A stretch of 64,000 nucleotides of DNA from Lachnospiraceae bacterium UBA3401 (GCA_002358575.1 DEPD01000024.1:6378-70377); one strand, 5' to 3'. Shown: positions 8,394 to 18,440, numbered from the stretch's first letter. Translations and numbers: made by a program. Notes: generated by a model not told the origin, from the letters alone.

Positions 8394-9896
8394 TTAGATA
8401 ATAATGCAGACCATTCCTCCATTGGAGTCATTGACAATTTTCTGCATCGTATCCTGTAATTTAATCTGGCTCTCCTCCCCAATCATAGAAACTTTGCTTA
8501 TAATGCCGTCGTTGACCAACTGCTCCACCGTCTTTCCAAAAATATTTGTCTCCCAAATTCCTTCCTTGGAAGTCTCCGCATCTGAAATATAGCTAATCAA
8601 ATCTTGTGCCTGCTGCTGTGTACCAACAATCGGCGCGATTTCTGTCTCAATATTTGCCTTAATCATATGAATTGATGGACTCTGCGCTTTTATTTTCACG
8701 CCATATTTATTGCCGTGTTTAATCAACGTTGGATTCTCTAACATAATCTCGTCGCGCTCCGGTGTGACAACACCATAACCCTTTTGTCTGACACTTTCTA
8801 GCGCATTGAGAACTTTCTTGTATTCCCGTTTCATATCCGCTAGGCTTGACAACAACTGCATTAGTTGATATTCTCCTGACACCGTTTCTCCTGTCATAGA
8901 ACTTAACAGCTCATAATAATACTTGGTATCACCTTCAAGCAAAAATGCTGCCGAACCATCTGCAATATTTACCTTGTCGTACTTGCAACGCTTAATGTAC
9001 TCACTGTCCTTTTCCAGCAATTGACTAAAATCCTTCTCCACTAGGTCGCGCACTGTTCTGACTTTATCCATAATAATATGTAATTTCTCAATCACTTCTT
9101 TTTTCATTGGATTATCAATTTCCATAACATCCATCCATTTTGGTGTGTAAAACTCAATAACGGATACTGGAAACTCATACATTACCTGCTCTAATATCAT
9201 TGTGATATCATCTCTTCTAAGTTGTTCAATATTCACTGGAATCGCCTTAACTGTATATTTCTTTTCCAATTCCACGGCAATTTCCTTTGCGTCCTCAGAA
9301 TATGGCTTTGTTGTATTTACAAGAACTACGAAAGGTTTTCCAAGTTCTTTAAGCTCTGTGATGGTCTGTTCTTCAGCAGCCCTATAAGAATTGCGCGGTA
9401 TTTCTCCAAAACTACCATCTGTTGTCACAACAATTCCAATGGTAGAGTGATCTTGTATCACTTTTCTAGTCCCTATCTCCGCTGCTTGTGTAAAAGGGAT
9501 TTCCTCCTTGGACCACGGTGTCTTGACCATGCGTTCCACATCCTCCTCCATATGTCCCGCAGCGCCTTCCACCATATAACCAACGCAATCAATCAGACGC
9601 ACTTTCACATCAATGCCATCACTAATCTCTATCTGTGCCGCCTCTTTTGGAATAAATTTAGGTTCTGTTGTCGTAATTGTGCGCCCGCCGCTACTCTGTG
9701 GCAGCTCATCTTGCGTGCGCGTTCTCTCATGCTCATTTTCAATCTGTGGCAATACCATCAAATCCATAAATCGTTTTATAAAAGTGGATTTCCCTGTTCT
9801 GACAGGTCCCACCACACCGATATAAATTTCTCCGCCGGTGCGTTGACTGATATCCCTGTATAAATTAAATTCCTGATTTCCGTCAAGCTGACCCAT
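8394..9896 (-). CDS. spoIVA: Stage IV sporulation protein A (spore-coat basement ATPase)
   Basis: A 500-residue cytoskeletal ATPase that polymerises on the outer forespore membrane and anchors the spore coat in the mother cell. The Walker A motif GPVRTGKST lies at 30-38, within the diagnostic IYIGVVGPVRTGKSTF. The Walker B-like RLIDCVGYMVEGAAGHMEED and the conserved C-terminus ending NSNGGMVCIII are typical. Length matches the family (about 490-500). The start follows AAAGGGG. It is expressed from the sporulation sigma factor SigE in other species; I did not identify the promoter here. This gene shows that the organism is a spore-former or descends from one. Confidence 0.97.
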   Translation of the reverse strand: MGQLDGNQEFNLYRDISQRTGGEIYIGVVGPVRTGKSTFIKRFMDLMVLPQIENEHERTRTQDELPQSSGGRTITTTEPKFIPKEAAQIEISDGIDVKVRLIDCVGYMVEGAAGHMEEDVERMVKTPWSKEEIPFTQAAEIGTRKVIQDHSTIGIVVTTDGSFGEIPRNSYRAAEEQTITELKELGKPFVVLVNTTKPYSEDAKEIAVELEKKYTVKAIPVNIEQLRRDDITMILEQVMYEFPVSVIEFYTPKWMDVMEIDNPMKKEVIEKLHIIMDKVRTVRDLVEKDFSQLLEKDSEYIKRCKYDKVNIADGSAAFLLEGDTKYYYELLSSMTGETVSGEYQLMQLLSSLADMKREYKKVLNALESVRQKGYGVVTPERDEIMLENPTLIKHGNKYGVKIKAQSPSIHMIKANIETEIAPIVGTQQQAQDLISYISDAETSKEGIWETNIFGKTVEQLVNDGIISKVSMIGEESQIKLQDTMQKIVNDSNGGMVCIII

Positions 9897-9981
9897 TGCT
9901 TTCCCCTTTCCTATCTTAAAATCGTATTTGTTTCAGTAAAAATCTTTTTCCTTTTCCTACTTAAACTTATGCACCCACAAA

Positions 9982-10024
9982 TAAAAAAAGAACCATATCT
10001 GTCCTTTTTCCAGCTATGATTCTT
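9982..10024 (-). terminator. Intrinsic terminator upstream of spoIVA
   Basis: Minus-strand stem AAGAATCATAGCTG pairs with CAGATATGGTTCTT (one mismatch, one wobble), then a run of seven Ts. It ends the 10039-12553 transcript before spoIVA. Confidence 0.75.
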
Positions 10025-10038
10025 TTCTATATCTGTCA

Positions 10039-10431
10039 CTATTGTCTGTGATTCTTTTTTTGATATCGTTGTTTTGACTTGTGCTCTGTGTTAGGTCTAA
10101 ATGGTTTTCTTTTCCTCTTGGCAGCGTGCTTTATCGCATCCACAGCACGTTTTTGGTCACGCGCTTCCACTACACTTCGATTATAGATAATCAGTCCGCC
10201 AACCTCCGTCAGACGCACATAATTGGGATACGCTGTGTATTTCATATGACACTTATTGCATTCATAAGTGTTAAGCGTCTCGCCATTTGGCATCATCACT
10301 TTAAGAGTAAGACCATACTTTACTATCCCCTCACAGCCTTCCTTAATACACTTATTAATTCTCTTTTCATAGACGTAAAAAACGTCACCCTCCCGCAATC
10401 GTACCTTTCTCTCAGGTGCCTTCTTTTCCAT
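10039..10431 (-). CDS. Small putative zinc-ribbon protein
   Basis: A 130-residue cytosolic protein I do not recognise as a named family. Four cysteines form a likely zinc ribbon: Cys28-x4-Cys33 and Cys58-x2-Cys61 (YECNKCHMKY). The last 40 residues are strongly basic (KRKRKPF, KSKQRYQKKN), suggesting nucleic-acid or ribosome contact. The start follows AAGGA. It ends the operon with the CoxE-like and MoxR genes upstream and is followed by a terminator. No membrane segment is visible. Confidence 0.7.
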   Translation of the reverse strand: MEKKAPERKVRLREGDVFYVYEKRINKCIKEGCEGIVKYGLTLKVMMPNGETLNTYECNKCHMKYTAYPNYVRLTEVGGLIIYNRSVVEARDQKRAVDAIKHAAKRKRKPFRPNTEHKSKQRYQKKNHRQ

Positions 10432-10502
10432 CTCTTTGTCCTTCTCTCTTCTGTAAACAATTCCCTTTTTACAACTTATATTTGTCTTTTTAGCTGCCGG
10501 TA

Positions 10503-11705
10503 TTATTTATTCGCCATGAGCTTGACCATCGCTTCATTCAACCCTTTCACAGTCAGCTTATACATGGGAAATATCTCTTTTACTGCTGTCTCTGCTTCGC
10601 GCCATGGTGCTCTGCCTGGCGCCATCTTTGGATTCATCCACACAATCTTTTTGTAGTGCCGTTTCATCAGATGCAGCCATTCAAAACCGGACAGCCCGCC
10701 ATTGGGTCCCCTGTAATTGCCCGTGTTAGAATAAAGCTCTTCCGGCGCCATCGCCGCATCTCCCACAATAATAACTTTATAGTCACTGCCTACATTGCGA
10801 AACATCCACTCTGTATCAATCCAGTCGCCATTTTCACACTCTGGTGTCTTATACAACTTGGAATAAATACAGTTGTGAAAATAGTATACTTTTACATCCT
10901 TAAAATGATTGGATTTATTGACAGATTGAAACAAATCGTTCATCAGCCTTGTGTATGGAATCATCGTTCCGCCAGAATCCATTAAAAGCAACAACTTTAC
11001 TGCATTTTTGCGCGGCTTCATCATCTCAATCTGTAAATATCCGCCATTGTTGCAGGTTTTGTCAATCGTCTGGTCAATGTCCAGTTCCGACTTGGGAATA
11101 TCGAGCTTTGTAGAAAACTGTCTAAGACGCCGCAGTGCCATCTGAAATTGGCGATTATCAATCACTTTATCATCTCTGAAATCTCTGTACTTGCGCGCAC
11201 CAACCACAGCAAATGCTGACTGATAGCCTGTCTGACCACCGACACGCACACCGCCAACATTTCCACCCATATTTCCAAAAGAAGTTTTTCCCATAGTGCC
11301 AATCCAAAAACTTCCTCCGTTATGTTCCTCATTCTGATCTTTAAGACGCTGCTTGAATTTCTCCTCCACTTCCTCTTTATCCACCTGAATCTCTTCCACT
11401 TGGTTCAGATGCTTCCTTGCCTCCTCGTGTGCAAGCTCCATCATATCCGATTTATCAAGCCAGCGAAGCATATTTTTGCCGACCTCTGTCTCAGTCTTTA
11501 CACCCTTAAAGCATTCTTCAAACGCCATGTCAAACTTGTCAAACTCCGTCTCGCTCTTAACAAGAATCATTCTTGCCACATAGTAAAACTGTGTCAGTGA
11601 ACTCTCACAAAGTCCCTTGTCAAGCGCCTCCTGCAAGTCAAGCCACTCGCCAAGAGAAACTTCAAGTCCTTTTTCTTTTAATGTATAGAAAAATTTAGAA
11701 AACAT
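10503..11705 (-). CDS. CoxE-like VWA-domain protein
   Basis: A 400-residue protein with a C-terminal von Willebrand A domain of the CoxE/MoxR-partner type. The metal-site loop at 243-247 reads DSGGT, the DxGG[S/T] form usual for this family and not the integrin DxSxS. A Gly-rich linker (about 129-160) separates it from an N-terminal helical region. It lies 32 bases downstream of a MoxR AAA+ ATPase. Such pairs act as chaperones that mature or activate other protein complexes, often by metal insertion. The client is unknown. Confidence 0.85.
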   Translation of the reverse strand: MFSKFFYTLKEKGLEVSLGEWLDLQEALDKGLCESSLTQFYYVARMILVKSETEFDKFDMAFEECFKGVKTETEVGKNMLRWLDKSDMMELAHEEARKHLNQVEEIQVDKEEVEEKFKQRLKDQNEEHNGGSFWIGTMGKTSFGNMGGNVGGVRVGGQTGYQSAFAVVGARKYRDFRDDKVIDNRQFQMALRRLRQFSTKLDIPKSELDIDQTIDKTCNNGGYLQIEMMKPRKNAVKLLLLMDSGGTMIPYTRLMNDLFQSVNKSNHFKDVKVYYFHNCIYSKLYKTPECENGDWIDTEWMFRNVGSDYKVIIVGDAAMAPEELYSNTGNYRGPNGGLSGFEWLHLMKRHYKKIVWMNPKMAPGRAPWREAETAVKEIFPMYKLTVKGLNEAMVKLMANK

Positions 11706-11737
11706 TCTTTTCCCTCATTCTATGTTCTGATAAAACG

Positions 11738-12553
11738 TTAGTGAATCTCCTGCCGCACCGTCTCCAAATCCTCATCTTTTTTCACAACTACACCCACAAA
11801 CGGTAATTTTGACCGCAATATATCCGCTGAAATGCCACCAATCTGTAACGCATTGATCCAGTCAATTAATTCTGAAGTACTTGGTTTCTTACGCACATCA
11901 CGCAATGCACGGATATCATAAAATACTTGCATCGCATTTTTCATCAGATTTTCCTCAACGTTTGGATAATGTGTCTTGATAATTTCCTCCATCAACTCCG
12001 CATCTGGGAAATCAATATAATGAAAAATGCATCTTCGTAAAAATGCATCGGGCAACTCCTTTTCTGCATTGGATGTGATAATCACAATTGGACGGTGTTT
12101 TGCCTTAACGGTACGTTTTGTCTCATGAATATAAAACTCCATCTGATCAAGCTCCCAGAGAAGGTCATTTGGAAACTCCAAATCCGCCTTGTCAATCTCA
12201 TCAATCAATAAAATAACCTGCTCTTCACTCTCAAATGCCTCGCCAAGCTTTCCAAGCTTGATATATCTTGCGATATCATCGACACCCTCCACACCAAATT
12301 GTCCATCATAGAGGCGCTGAATCGTATCATACATATACAAGCCGTCCTGCGCCTTTGTCGTGGATTTGATATTCCATATAATAAGCTTCTTTCCAAGCGA
12401 GTTTGCAACTGCCTGTGCCAACATCGTCTTACCTGTACCCGGCTCCCCTTTAATCAAAAGGGGCTTTTGCAGCGCAATCGCCACATTCACACTCGCGAGA
12501 AGCTCCTCACTCGCCACATAATCCTGTGTACTATTAAACTCTGTATTTGCCAT
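11738..12553 (-). CDS. MoxR-family AAA+ ATPase
   Basis: A 271-residue AAA+ chaperone ATPase. Walker A GEPGTGKT at 36-43, Walker B VILLIDEIDKAD near 113-124, sensor 1 IITSNAEKELPDAFLRR with the arginine finger. Length and motifs fit the compact MoxR clade. It is the first gene of a minus-strand operon with the CoxE-like protein and the small zinc protein. Role inferred from the family: ATP-driven remodelling together with the VWA partner. Confidence 0.9.
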   Translation of the reverse strand: MANTEFNSTQDYVASEELLASVNVAIALQKPLLIKGEPGTGKTMLAQAVANSLGKKLIIWNIKSTTKAQDGLYMYDTIQRLYDGQFGVEGVDDIARYIKLGKLGEAFESEEQVILLIDEIDKADLEFPNDLLWELDQMEFYIHETKRTVKAKHRPIVIITSNAEKELPDAFLRRCIFHYIDFPDAELMEEIIKTHYPNVEENLMKNAMQVFYDIRALRDVRKKPSTSELIDWINALQIGGISADILRSKLPFVGVVVKKDEDLETVRQEIH

Positions 12554-12661
12554 TTTGTATCTTTTCCTTTCTACATTTTAATTCCAAAGTTTTCTTCTAA
12601 TTACGCATTCCTTTCTTTTCCGCAGCGCCCTAACTCCCATTTATTCGCTTTAGCGGGCATT

Positions 12662-13675
12662 TTAATCCCAGTCTTCATCATGTGTAATTTCAATCTTCTT
12701 ATCGCGTATCATCAAATCTTTCACCGCAGCAGCAGCCGATTTTCCATTAAATAAGACTTCATTCACCTGCTCAATAATTGGAAGCTCAACATGATACTTC
12801 TTTGCAAGACGCATTGCCGCCTTTGCCGAATATACTCCCTCGACAACCATTTTGACCTCTGCCATCGCCTCCTCCATTGTCTTTCCCTGCCCGATAAGGA
12901 TTCCAGCGCGCCTATTGCGGCTGTGCATACTCGCACAGGTCACAATCAAGTCACCAATGCCAGACAATCCGCAGAACGTCTCAAATTTGCCGCCCATTTC
13001 CATTCCAAGCCTTCCAATTTCTGTAATGCCACGCGTAATAAGCGCTGCTTTTGTGTTGTCACCATAACCAAGTCCATCTGCAATCCCCGCCGCAAGCGCA
13101 ACCACATTTTTTAAAGCTGCACCAAGTTCAATTCCCAGCACATCAGGGCTTGTGTATACACGAAATACGTCACTCATAAAAACAGATTGGATATATTCTG
13201 CCGTTTTCTTTGTCTTTGCCCCCACCACAATTGTTGTTGGAATGCATTTGCCAACCTCCTCCGCATGGGAAGGACCAGACAAAACCGCCACATCTGCTTG
13301 TGGTATCTCATCCTCAATCACCTGTGAGAGTGTCATAAGAGAAGATTCCTCAATCCCCTTTGCCACATTTACAACAATCTGCCCCTCTGCAACAAGGTCT
13401 TTCATATTATGTGCTGTCGCTCTTGTAAATGAAGATGGCACTGCAAGCACTAGAATATCTTTGTCTCTCACAGCCTCCGCAAGCACCGTTGTAAACACAA
13501 TCTCCTCCGCAAGCTTCACCCCAGGAAGTTTCTCCTTGTGTTCATGCTCTCTTGTCAGCATTTCTATTTCCTCTTTTAATGCGGACCACACAGTAATATC
13601 GTGTCCATTATTATGCAGAAGCACGGACAGTGCAATTCCCCAGCTCCCTGCTCCAATCATTCCTATCTTTGCCAT
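12662..13675 (-). CDS. gpsA: Glycerol-3-phosphate dehydrogenase [NAD(P)+]
   Basis: A 337-residue cytosolic enzyme reducing dihydroxyacetone phosphate to sn-glycerol 3-phosphate for phospholipid synthesis. NAD(P) fold GAGSWG at 8-13; GPSHAEEV, the catalytic-site ALKNVVALAAGIADGLGYGDN with its Lys, and the substrate loop TCASMHSRNRRAG are all present. It lies 10 bases downstream of plsY, which uses its product, so the two form a lipid-precursor operon with der upstream. Confidence 0.97.
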   Translation of the reverse strand: MAKIGMIGAGSWGIALSVLLHNNGHDITVWSALKEEIEMLTREHEHKEKLPGVKLAEEIVFTTVLAEAVRDKDILVLAVPSSFTRATAHNMKDLVAEGQIVVNVAKGIEESSLMTLSQVIEDEIPQADVAVLSGPSHAEEVGKCIPTTIVVGAKTKKTAEYIQSVFMSDVFRVYTSPDVLGIELGAALKNVVALAAGIADGLGYGDNTKAALITRGITEIGRLGMEMGGKFETFCGLSGIGDLIVTCASMHSRNRRAGILIGQGKTMEEAMAEVKMVVEGVYSAKAAMRLAKKYHVELPIIEQVNEVLFNGKSAAAAVKDLMIRDKKIEITHDEDWD

Positions 13676-13685
13676 AGCGAACCCC

Positions 13686-14327
13686 CTAATTCTTCTTGTT
13701 TAAATACGTCTTTCTTTCCTCCTTATGTAACAGCCGTTTGATATTTGCCCGATGTTCCCAAAAAGCAAGTACTGCTAAGAGAACAGTGACAAGATAAAGC
13801 TCATTTAATGCAGCCTGCTCCATGCCCCACACGCCCATCTGTCCGAAAATCACCATCTCTGCAATCAATACAATCTCCACCACCAGTGACCCCAAAGACA
13901 CATAATGCGTTGCAAAAAAGATTCCAAAAAAAGTAATAACCTGTGGAATGAGCATATATGGGTGGAAAAAAATCACAAGTCCCGCTGTGCAGGCAATTCC
14001 TTTTCCGCCCTTAAAACCAAGATAAAATGGAAAATTATGCCCCAGAATTGCCCCTGCTGCCGCATAGATGGTCAACAAATACAAAATATCACTGTACTGC
14101 TCCCGAAATAGCAGTCGAACAACTGTCATTGCAAGTCCTGTCTTAATAATATCACAAAATAAGACAATTGCACCTGCTTTTTTTCCAAGAACGCGAAGAG
14201 AATTTGTTGTGCCCGCATTTCCACTCCCGTATTTCCTAATATCAATGCCATGCAATCTGCCATAAATATAGGAAGTCTGAAAACAACCAAAAATATAGCC
14301 TATCAATAAGCATACAAAACGAATCAT
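13686..14327 (-). CDS. plsY: Acyl-phosphate:glycerol-3-phosphate acyltransferase
   Basis: A 213-residue polytopic membrane enzyme making lysophosphatidic acid from acyl-phosphate and glycerol-3-phosphate. The three PlsY motifs are visible: GSGNAGTTNSLRVLG (about 36-50), GHNFPFYLGFKGGKGIACT (about 96-114) and a later loop with the fifth helix. Five hydrophobic segments can be drawn. The C-terminus is basic and cytosolic. Position between der and gpsA is a common Clostridial order. Confidence 0.96.
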   Translation of the reverse strand: MIRFVCLLIGYIFGCFQTSYIYGRLHGIDIRKYGSGNAGTTNSLRVLGKKAGAIVLFCDIIKTGLAMTVVRLLFREQYSDILYLLTIYAAAGAILGHNFPFYLGFKGGKGIACTAGLVIFFHPYMLIPQVITFFGIFFATHYVSLGSLVVEIVLIAEMVIFGQMGVWGMEQAALNELYLVTVLLAVLAFWEHRANIKRLLHKEERKTYLNKKN

Positions 14328-14354
14328 TTTACATTAAGTCCTTTCCTAAATCAT

Positions 14355-15692
14355 TTATTTATCTTCTTTGCGTTCCCTGATAATAAATTTCAGCGGTGTT
14401 CCTTTAAAACCGAACGCTTCCCTTATCTTATTTTCAAGGTATCTCGTATAGGAAAAATGCATTAGTTCTTTGTCATTGACAAATACCACAAAAGTTGGCG
14501 GCTTCACGCCTGCCTGTGTCGTATAAAAAATTTTCAAGCGCTTTCCCTTGTCTGAAGGAGGCTGCTGTAACGCCACTGCCTCAGTGACAATCTCGTTGAC
14601 AACCCCTGTTGAAATGCGCAGGGACTGATTTTCAATCACCATGTCAATCGTCTCAAAAAGTTTGTTCAAACGTTGCCCTGTAACTGCAGAAATAAACACA
14701 ATCTCTGCATAGAGCATAAAGGAAAGCGTATTTCGCACACGCTCTGTAAAACGGTAGATAGTCTTGTCGTCCTTCTCGATAGCATCCCACTTGTTCACCG
14801 CAATGACAATGCCTTTCCCTCTATCGTGAGCAATTCCGGCAATCTTGGCATCCTGCTCTGTGACACCTTCCACTGCGTCAATCACAAGGACTACCACATC
14901 TGCGCGCTCCACCGCACTCACGGTACGAATAATCATAAAACGCTCCAGCTCTTCCTTAATCTTATTTTTGCGGCGTAAACCAGCCGTGTCAATCAGCACA
15001 TACTCCCTGTTATTGTACACAATTTCTGTGTCAATTGCATCTCGCGTCGTCCCTGCAATATCAGATACGATCACGCGATTCTCTCCGGCAATTTTATTGA
15101 TGATAGAGGACTTCCCAACATTCGGCTTACCCACAATCGCAATTCTTGGTCGGTCGTCCTCCTCTTCCGTAAGTGCATCCTTGTCAAATAGCGCGGTCAC
15201 TGCATCGAGCATCTCACCCAATCCAAGCTTATTGACTGATGAAATTGGGTATGGTTCGCCAATACCAAGATTATAAAATTCATAGACATCTGCCTCCATC
15301 TTAGCAAAACTGTCCACTTTGTTCACAACAAGCACTACCGGCTTGCGGCTTCTCCTAAGCATATCCGCCACCTTAGAGTCCGCGTCAACCAGTCCCTGCC
15401 GCACATCAACCAGAAAAATAATAACGTCTGCTGTGTCAATCGCAATCTGCGCCTGCTCCCGCATCTGCGACAGAATAATGTCCTTGCTGTCCGGCTCAAT
15501 TCCGCCAGTATCAATCATAGTAAAATTCCAATTTAGCCAGTTCACATCCGCATAAATACGGTCTCTAGTAATACCTGGGGTATCCTTTACAATTGAAATC
15601 TTATCCCCCGCAATCGCATTAAACAATGTCGATTTTCCTACATTTGGTCTTCCCACAATCGCCACAATGGGTTTCTTGGTTCTATTCTCCAT
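14355..15692 (-). CDS. der: Ribosome biogenesis GTPase Der (EngA)
   Basis: A 445-residue double GTPase needed for 50S subunit assembly. Two tandem G domains: first with GRPNVGKST (about 14-22), DTPGITRD and NKVD; second with GKPNVGKSS, DIAGTTRDAID and NKWD. The C-terminal KH-like domain ends in the usual basic tail. Length equals the family norm. Essential in most bacteria. Co-directional with plsY (27 bases) and gpsA. Confidence 0.97.
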   Translation of the reverse strand: MENRTKKPIVAIVGRPNVGKSTLFNAIAGDKISIVKDTPGITRDRIYADVNWLNWNFTMIDTGGIEPDSKDIILSQMREQAQIAIDTADVIIFLVDVRQGLVDADSKVADMLRRSRKPVVLVVNKVDSFAKMEADVYEFYNLGIGEPYPISSVNKLGLGEMLDAVTALFDKDALTEEEDDRPRIAIVGKPNVGKSSIINKIAGENRVIVSDIAGTTRDAIDTEIVYNNREYVLIDTAGLRRKNKIKEELERFMIIRTVSAVERADVVVLVIDAVEGVTEQDAKIAGIAHDRGKGIVIAVNKWDAIEKDDKTIYRFTERVRNTLSFMLYAEIVFISAVTGQRLNKLFETIDMVIENQSLRISTGVVNEIVTEAVALQQPPSDKGKRLKIFYTTQAGVKPPTFVVFVNDKELMHFSYTRYLENKIREAFGFKGTPLKFIIRERKEDK

Positions 15693-15778
15693 TTTTATAT
15701 CTCCATTTCTTTACAATTCCTTTGTTTTATAACCTTTTGAACCCTCTTATAGAGAATTTTCGCAACACAAACAACTTT

Positions 15779-17104
15779 TCACAAGAGAATCGCATCCAGA
15801 AAATCCTGCCCGCTTGATTTTACAATATCTATTGGCACTTGTAAAGCCTTTTCGAGTTCTGCGAGCGTCATATCATCTAAAAATACCGCCTCACCACTCT
15901 TTAGGACATTTTGTGGCAGCAGCAGCTTCTCTCCCAATCTCTGCTCTTTGAGTTGCGCAAGCAAATCCTGTCCTGTCAACAACCCAGAAACGGTTATCAT
16001 CTCCCCAAAAAAGTCATTTCGTATCGCATAGACATGCACTGTAATCTGTGGATACAGTGCTGTGACTTGCGCTGCCATCTCCGATATAAAACAGTAGGCA
16101 AGTTTTCCCGTCGCAATTGACAATTCTTTTGGCGGTATTGTACCACACTCTGTATGACGAAGTGCATCAACTGCCTTCTGAAATTCATCCATTAAAAGGC
16201 GCAACATACCAACACCATTTTCAAGCTGTAGATATCCATCATAGCGTTCCTCCTCGGGCAGCGCTTCCTCTGCAAGAATATACCACTCATCACTCGCATG
16301 GATAAAATGTAGACCATATTCAGCAAAAAGCTTGTCCTGCCACCGATGCACGATTGAGAGCACCTGCTTTGCCTCCTCTTTTGTAAACGGTTCTAGCGGA
16401 AACAATCCCTCTCGATATTTGGATAAACCCACCGGAACAACCGACACACTTTGCAAATTGGGCAGGTACCTTGACAAGTCCTCTATGCTCCGCTCTAACT
16501 CCGTGCCATCATTCACGCCTTTGCACAGTACAATCTGCCCATTCATAATAATCCCTGCCTTAGCAAGTTTCCACGCCTTTTCAAGCGCCTGTCCTGCAAA
16601 GCGGTTGTTCAACATTTTGCACCGCAGCTCAGGATTTGTCGTCTGAAAAGATACATTGATCGGTGAAAGATGATATTTGATAACGCGATCAATATCTTCG
16701 TCAGACATGTTTGTCAAAGTCACATAATTTCCCTGCAAGAAGGAAAGTCTGGAATCGTCATCTTTAAAATACAATGTATCGCGCATTCCAGGCGGCATCT
16801 GGTCAATAAAACAAAAAATACACTTATTATGACAGGAACGATACTCGTCCATCAGACCATTTTCAAAAGTAATACCCAAGTCTTCATCATACTCTTTATC
16901 AATTTCAAGAAGCCACTCCTCGCCGGATGGTTTCCGAATTAACACTTCAATATATTCGTCCTGCGTAAAATACTGATAATCAAAAATATCCTCAATTTTA
17001 TTTCCATTAATTTCTAGGAGCGTATCACCTGCCTCAATTTCAAGTTCCTCGGCAATACTGCCCGACGCCACACACTCCACAATATGCAAATGTTCTTTCT
17101 TCAT
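15779..17104 (-). CDS. DUF512 / PDZ-containing radical SAM protein
   Basis: A 441-residue protein of the DUF512 family, conserved beside der in Clostridia. Residues 1-60 are a PDZ-like domain (VASGSIAEELEIEAGDTLLE). A radical-SAM-like cysteine motif C-x3-C-x2-C follows in CHNKCIFCFIDQMP, and the rest is the DUF512 domain. The biochemical role is unknown. The start at 17104 is preferred to 17128 because AAGGA lies 8 bases before it. The gene is divergent from prs across a 144-base gap. Confidence 0.88.
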   Translation of the reverse strand: MKKEHLHIVECVASGSIAEELEIEAGDTLLEINGNKIEDIFDYQYFTQDEYIEVLIRKPSGEEWLLEIDKEYDEDLGITFENGLMDEYRSCHNKCIFCFIDQMPPGMRDTLYFKDDDSRLSFLQGNYVTLTNMSDEDIDRVIKYHLSPINVSFQTTNPELRCKMLNNRFAGQALEKAWKLAKAGIIMNGQIVLCKGVNDGTELERSIEDLSRYLPNLQSVSVVPVGLSKYREGLFPLEPFTKEEAKQVLSIVHRWQDKLFAEYGLHFIHASDEWYILAEEALPEEERYDGYLQLENGVGMLRLLMDEFQKAVDALRHTECGTIPPKELSIATGKLAYCFISEMAAQVTALYPQITVHVYAIRNDFFGEMITVSGLLTGQDLLAQLKEQRLGEKLLLPQNVLKSGEAVFLDDMTLAELEKALQVPIDIVKSSGQDFLDAILL

Positions 17105-17168
17105 TTTATTATTCCTTATTATAATCATTTTATCTCTTTTTACCTCTTTTAATAATACTAGAAATTTC

Positions 17169-17197
17169 TTGACGTGTCACTACCTGAATGATATAAA
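17169..17197 (+). promoter_or_regulatory. SigA-type promoter for prs
   Basis: TTGACG (17169-17174), 17-base spacer, TATAAA (17192-17197), about 50 bases before the prs start. Confidence 0.7.
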
Positions 17198-17248
17198 ATA
17201 TAATAGATAAATGGTAATCTAAATCTCATTGAGAAAGGAATGAATCCA

Positions 17249-18439
17249 ATGTCCTATTTAAAACAGCTAAAAAATGCCATGCCCGTAGCACCGCTAAAAC
17301 TAATGGTTTTAAACAGCGCCGCCGAACTTGGCAATGAAATTAATAATTATCTGGTTAACTTTCGCAGCAAAGTGAACAATGTATATAACAATGACCCTGC
17401 ATTTCAGGGTTACGCAGAAAAAAACTATCTGTTTCAATTCAGTACTCCCCGCTTTTATAGTGGTGAGGGCAAAGCTGTGCTGGACGAGACTGTGCGCGGA
17501 AAGGACGTTTTTATTCTTGTAGATGTGTGCAATCACAGCCTAATTTACACTATGAATGGATACACAAACCACATGTCCCCTGACGACCACTACCAAGATT
17601 TAAAGCGTGTTATCGCCGCAACAAATGGAAAAGCACACCGCATCAATGTCATTATGCCTTTTTTATATGAAGGCAGGCAGCACAGACGAACCAGCAGAGA
17701 ATCTCTTGACTGTGCATATGCATTCAAGGAGCTTACCAAAATGGGCGTGAGCAATTTTATTACATTTGATGCCCATGACCCTAGAATACAGAATGCTTCC
17801 CCACTGAGCGGTTTCGATAATTTCACTGCGCACTATCAGTTTTTAAGAGCGCTCTTACACTCAGAAAAAGACTTAAAATTGGACAAGGACCACATTATTG
17901 TCATCTCTCCTGATGAGGGGGCACTGGATAGAGCCATTTACTTCTCAACAGTAATTGGTGCTGATACAGGCATGTTCTATAAGCGACGTGACTACTCTAC
18001 CATTGTCAATGGCAAGAATCCTATTGTAGCACATGAATTTCTGGGAAATGATATCGAAGGCAAAGACATTATTATTATTGACGATATGATATCTTCTGGC
18101 GAAAGTATGATTGACACAGCAAGGCAGCTAAAATCCATGAATGCTAAACATGTGTTTATATGCACTACTTTTGGTTTATTTACGAATGGTTTTGCCGCCT
18201 TTGATCAGGCTTACACAGATGGTGTATTTGACAAAGTTATCACGACAAATCTCTGTTATCGTCCACCTGAATTGCTGACAAAACCCTATTATCTAGAAGC
18301 AGATATGAGCAAATTCCTTGCCTCTATCATTGATTTTCTAAATCATGACTTATCTATCGAGCCGGTATCTACTCCAACGGAAAAAATCCAACATATTATT
18401 AAGCTTTATCAAAATGGCGAAGAAATCTTTAAAGTGTAA
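17249..18439 (+). CDS. prs: Ribose-phosphate pyrophosphokinase (PRPP synthase)
   Basis: A 396-residue PRPP synthase making phosphoribosyl pyrophosphate from ribose 5-phosphate and ATP, feeding apt and nucleotide synthesis. The PRPP-binding loop DIIIIDDMISSGESMIDTA sits around 275-293, and FITFDAHDPRIQNASP is the ATP/metal region. At nearly 400 residues it belongs to the long Clostridial variant (the classic form has about 315). The ATG at 17240 is directly against the ribosome site; the one at 17249 leaves 9 bases after AAGGA, so I use it. It is monocistronic: own promoter and strong terminator. Confidence 0.93.
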   Translation: MSYLKQLKNAMPVAPLKLMVLNSAAELGNEINNYLVNFRSKVNNVYNNDPAFQGYAEKNYLFQFSTPRFYSGEGKAVLDETVRGKDVFILVDVCNHSLIYTMNGYTNHMSPDDHYQDLKRVIAATNGKAHRINVIMPFLYEGRQHRRTSRESLDCAYAFKELTKMGVSNFITFDAHDPRIQNASPLSGFDNFTAHYQFLRALLHSEKDLKLDKDHIIVISPDEGALDRAIYFSTVIGADTGMFYKRRDYSTIVNGKNPIVAHEFLGNDIEGKDIIIIDDMISSGESMIDTARQLKSMNAKHVFICTTFGLFTNGFAAFDQAYTDGVFDKVITTNLCYRPPELLTKPYYLEADMSKFLASIIDFLNHDLSIEPVSTPTEKIQHIIKLYQNGEEIFKV

Positions 18440-18440
18440 G

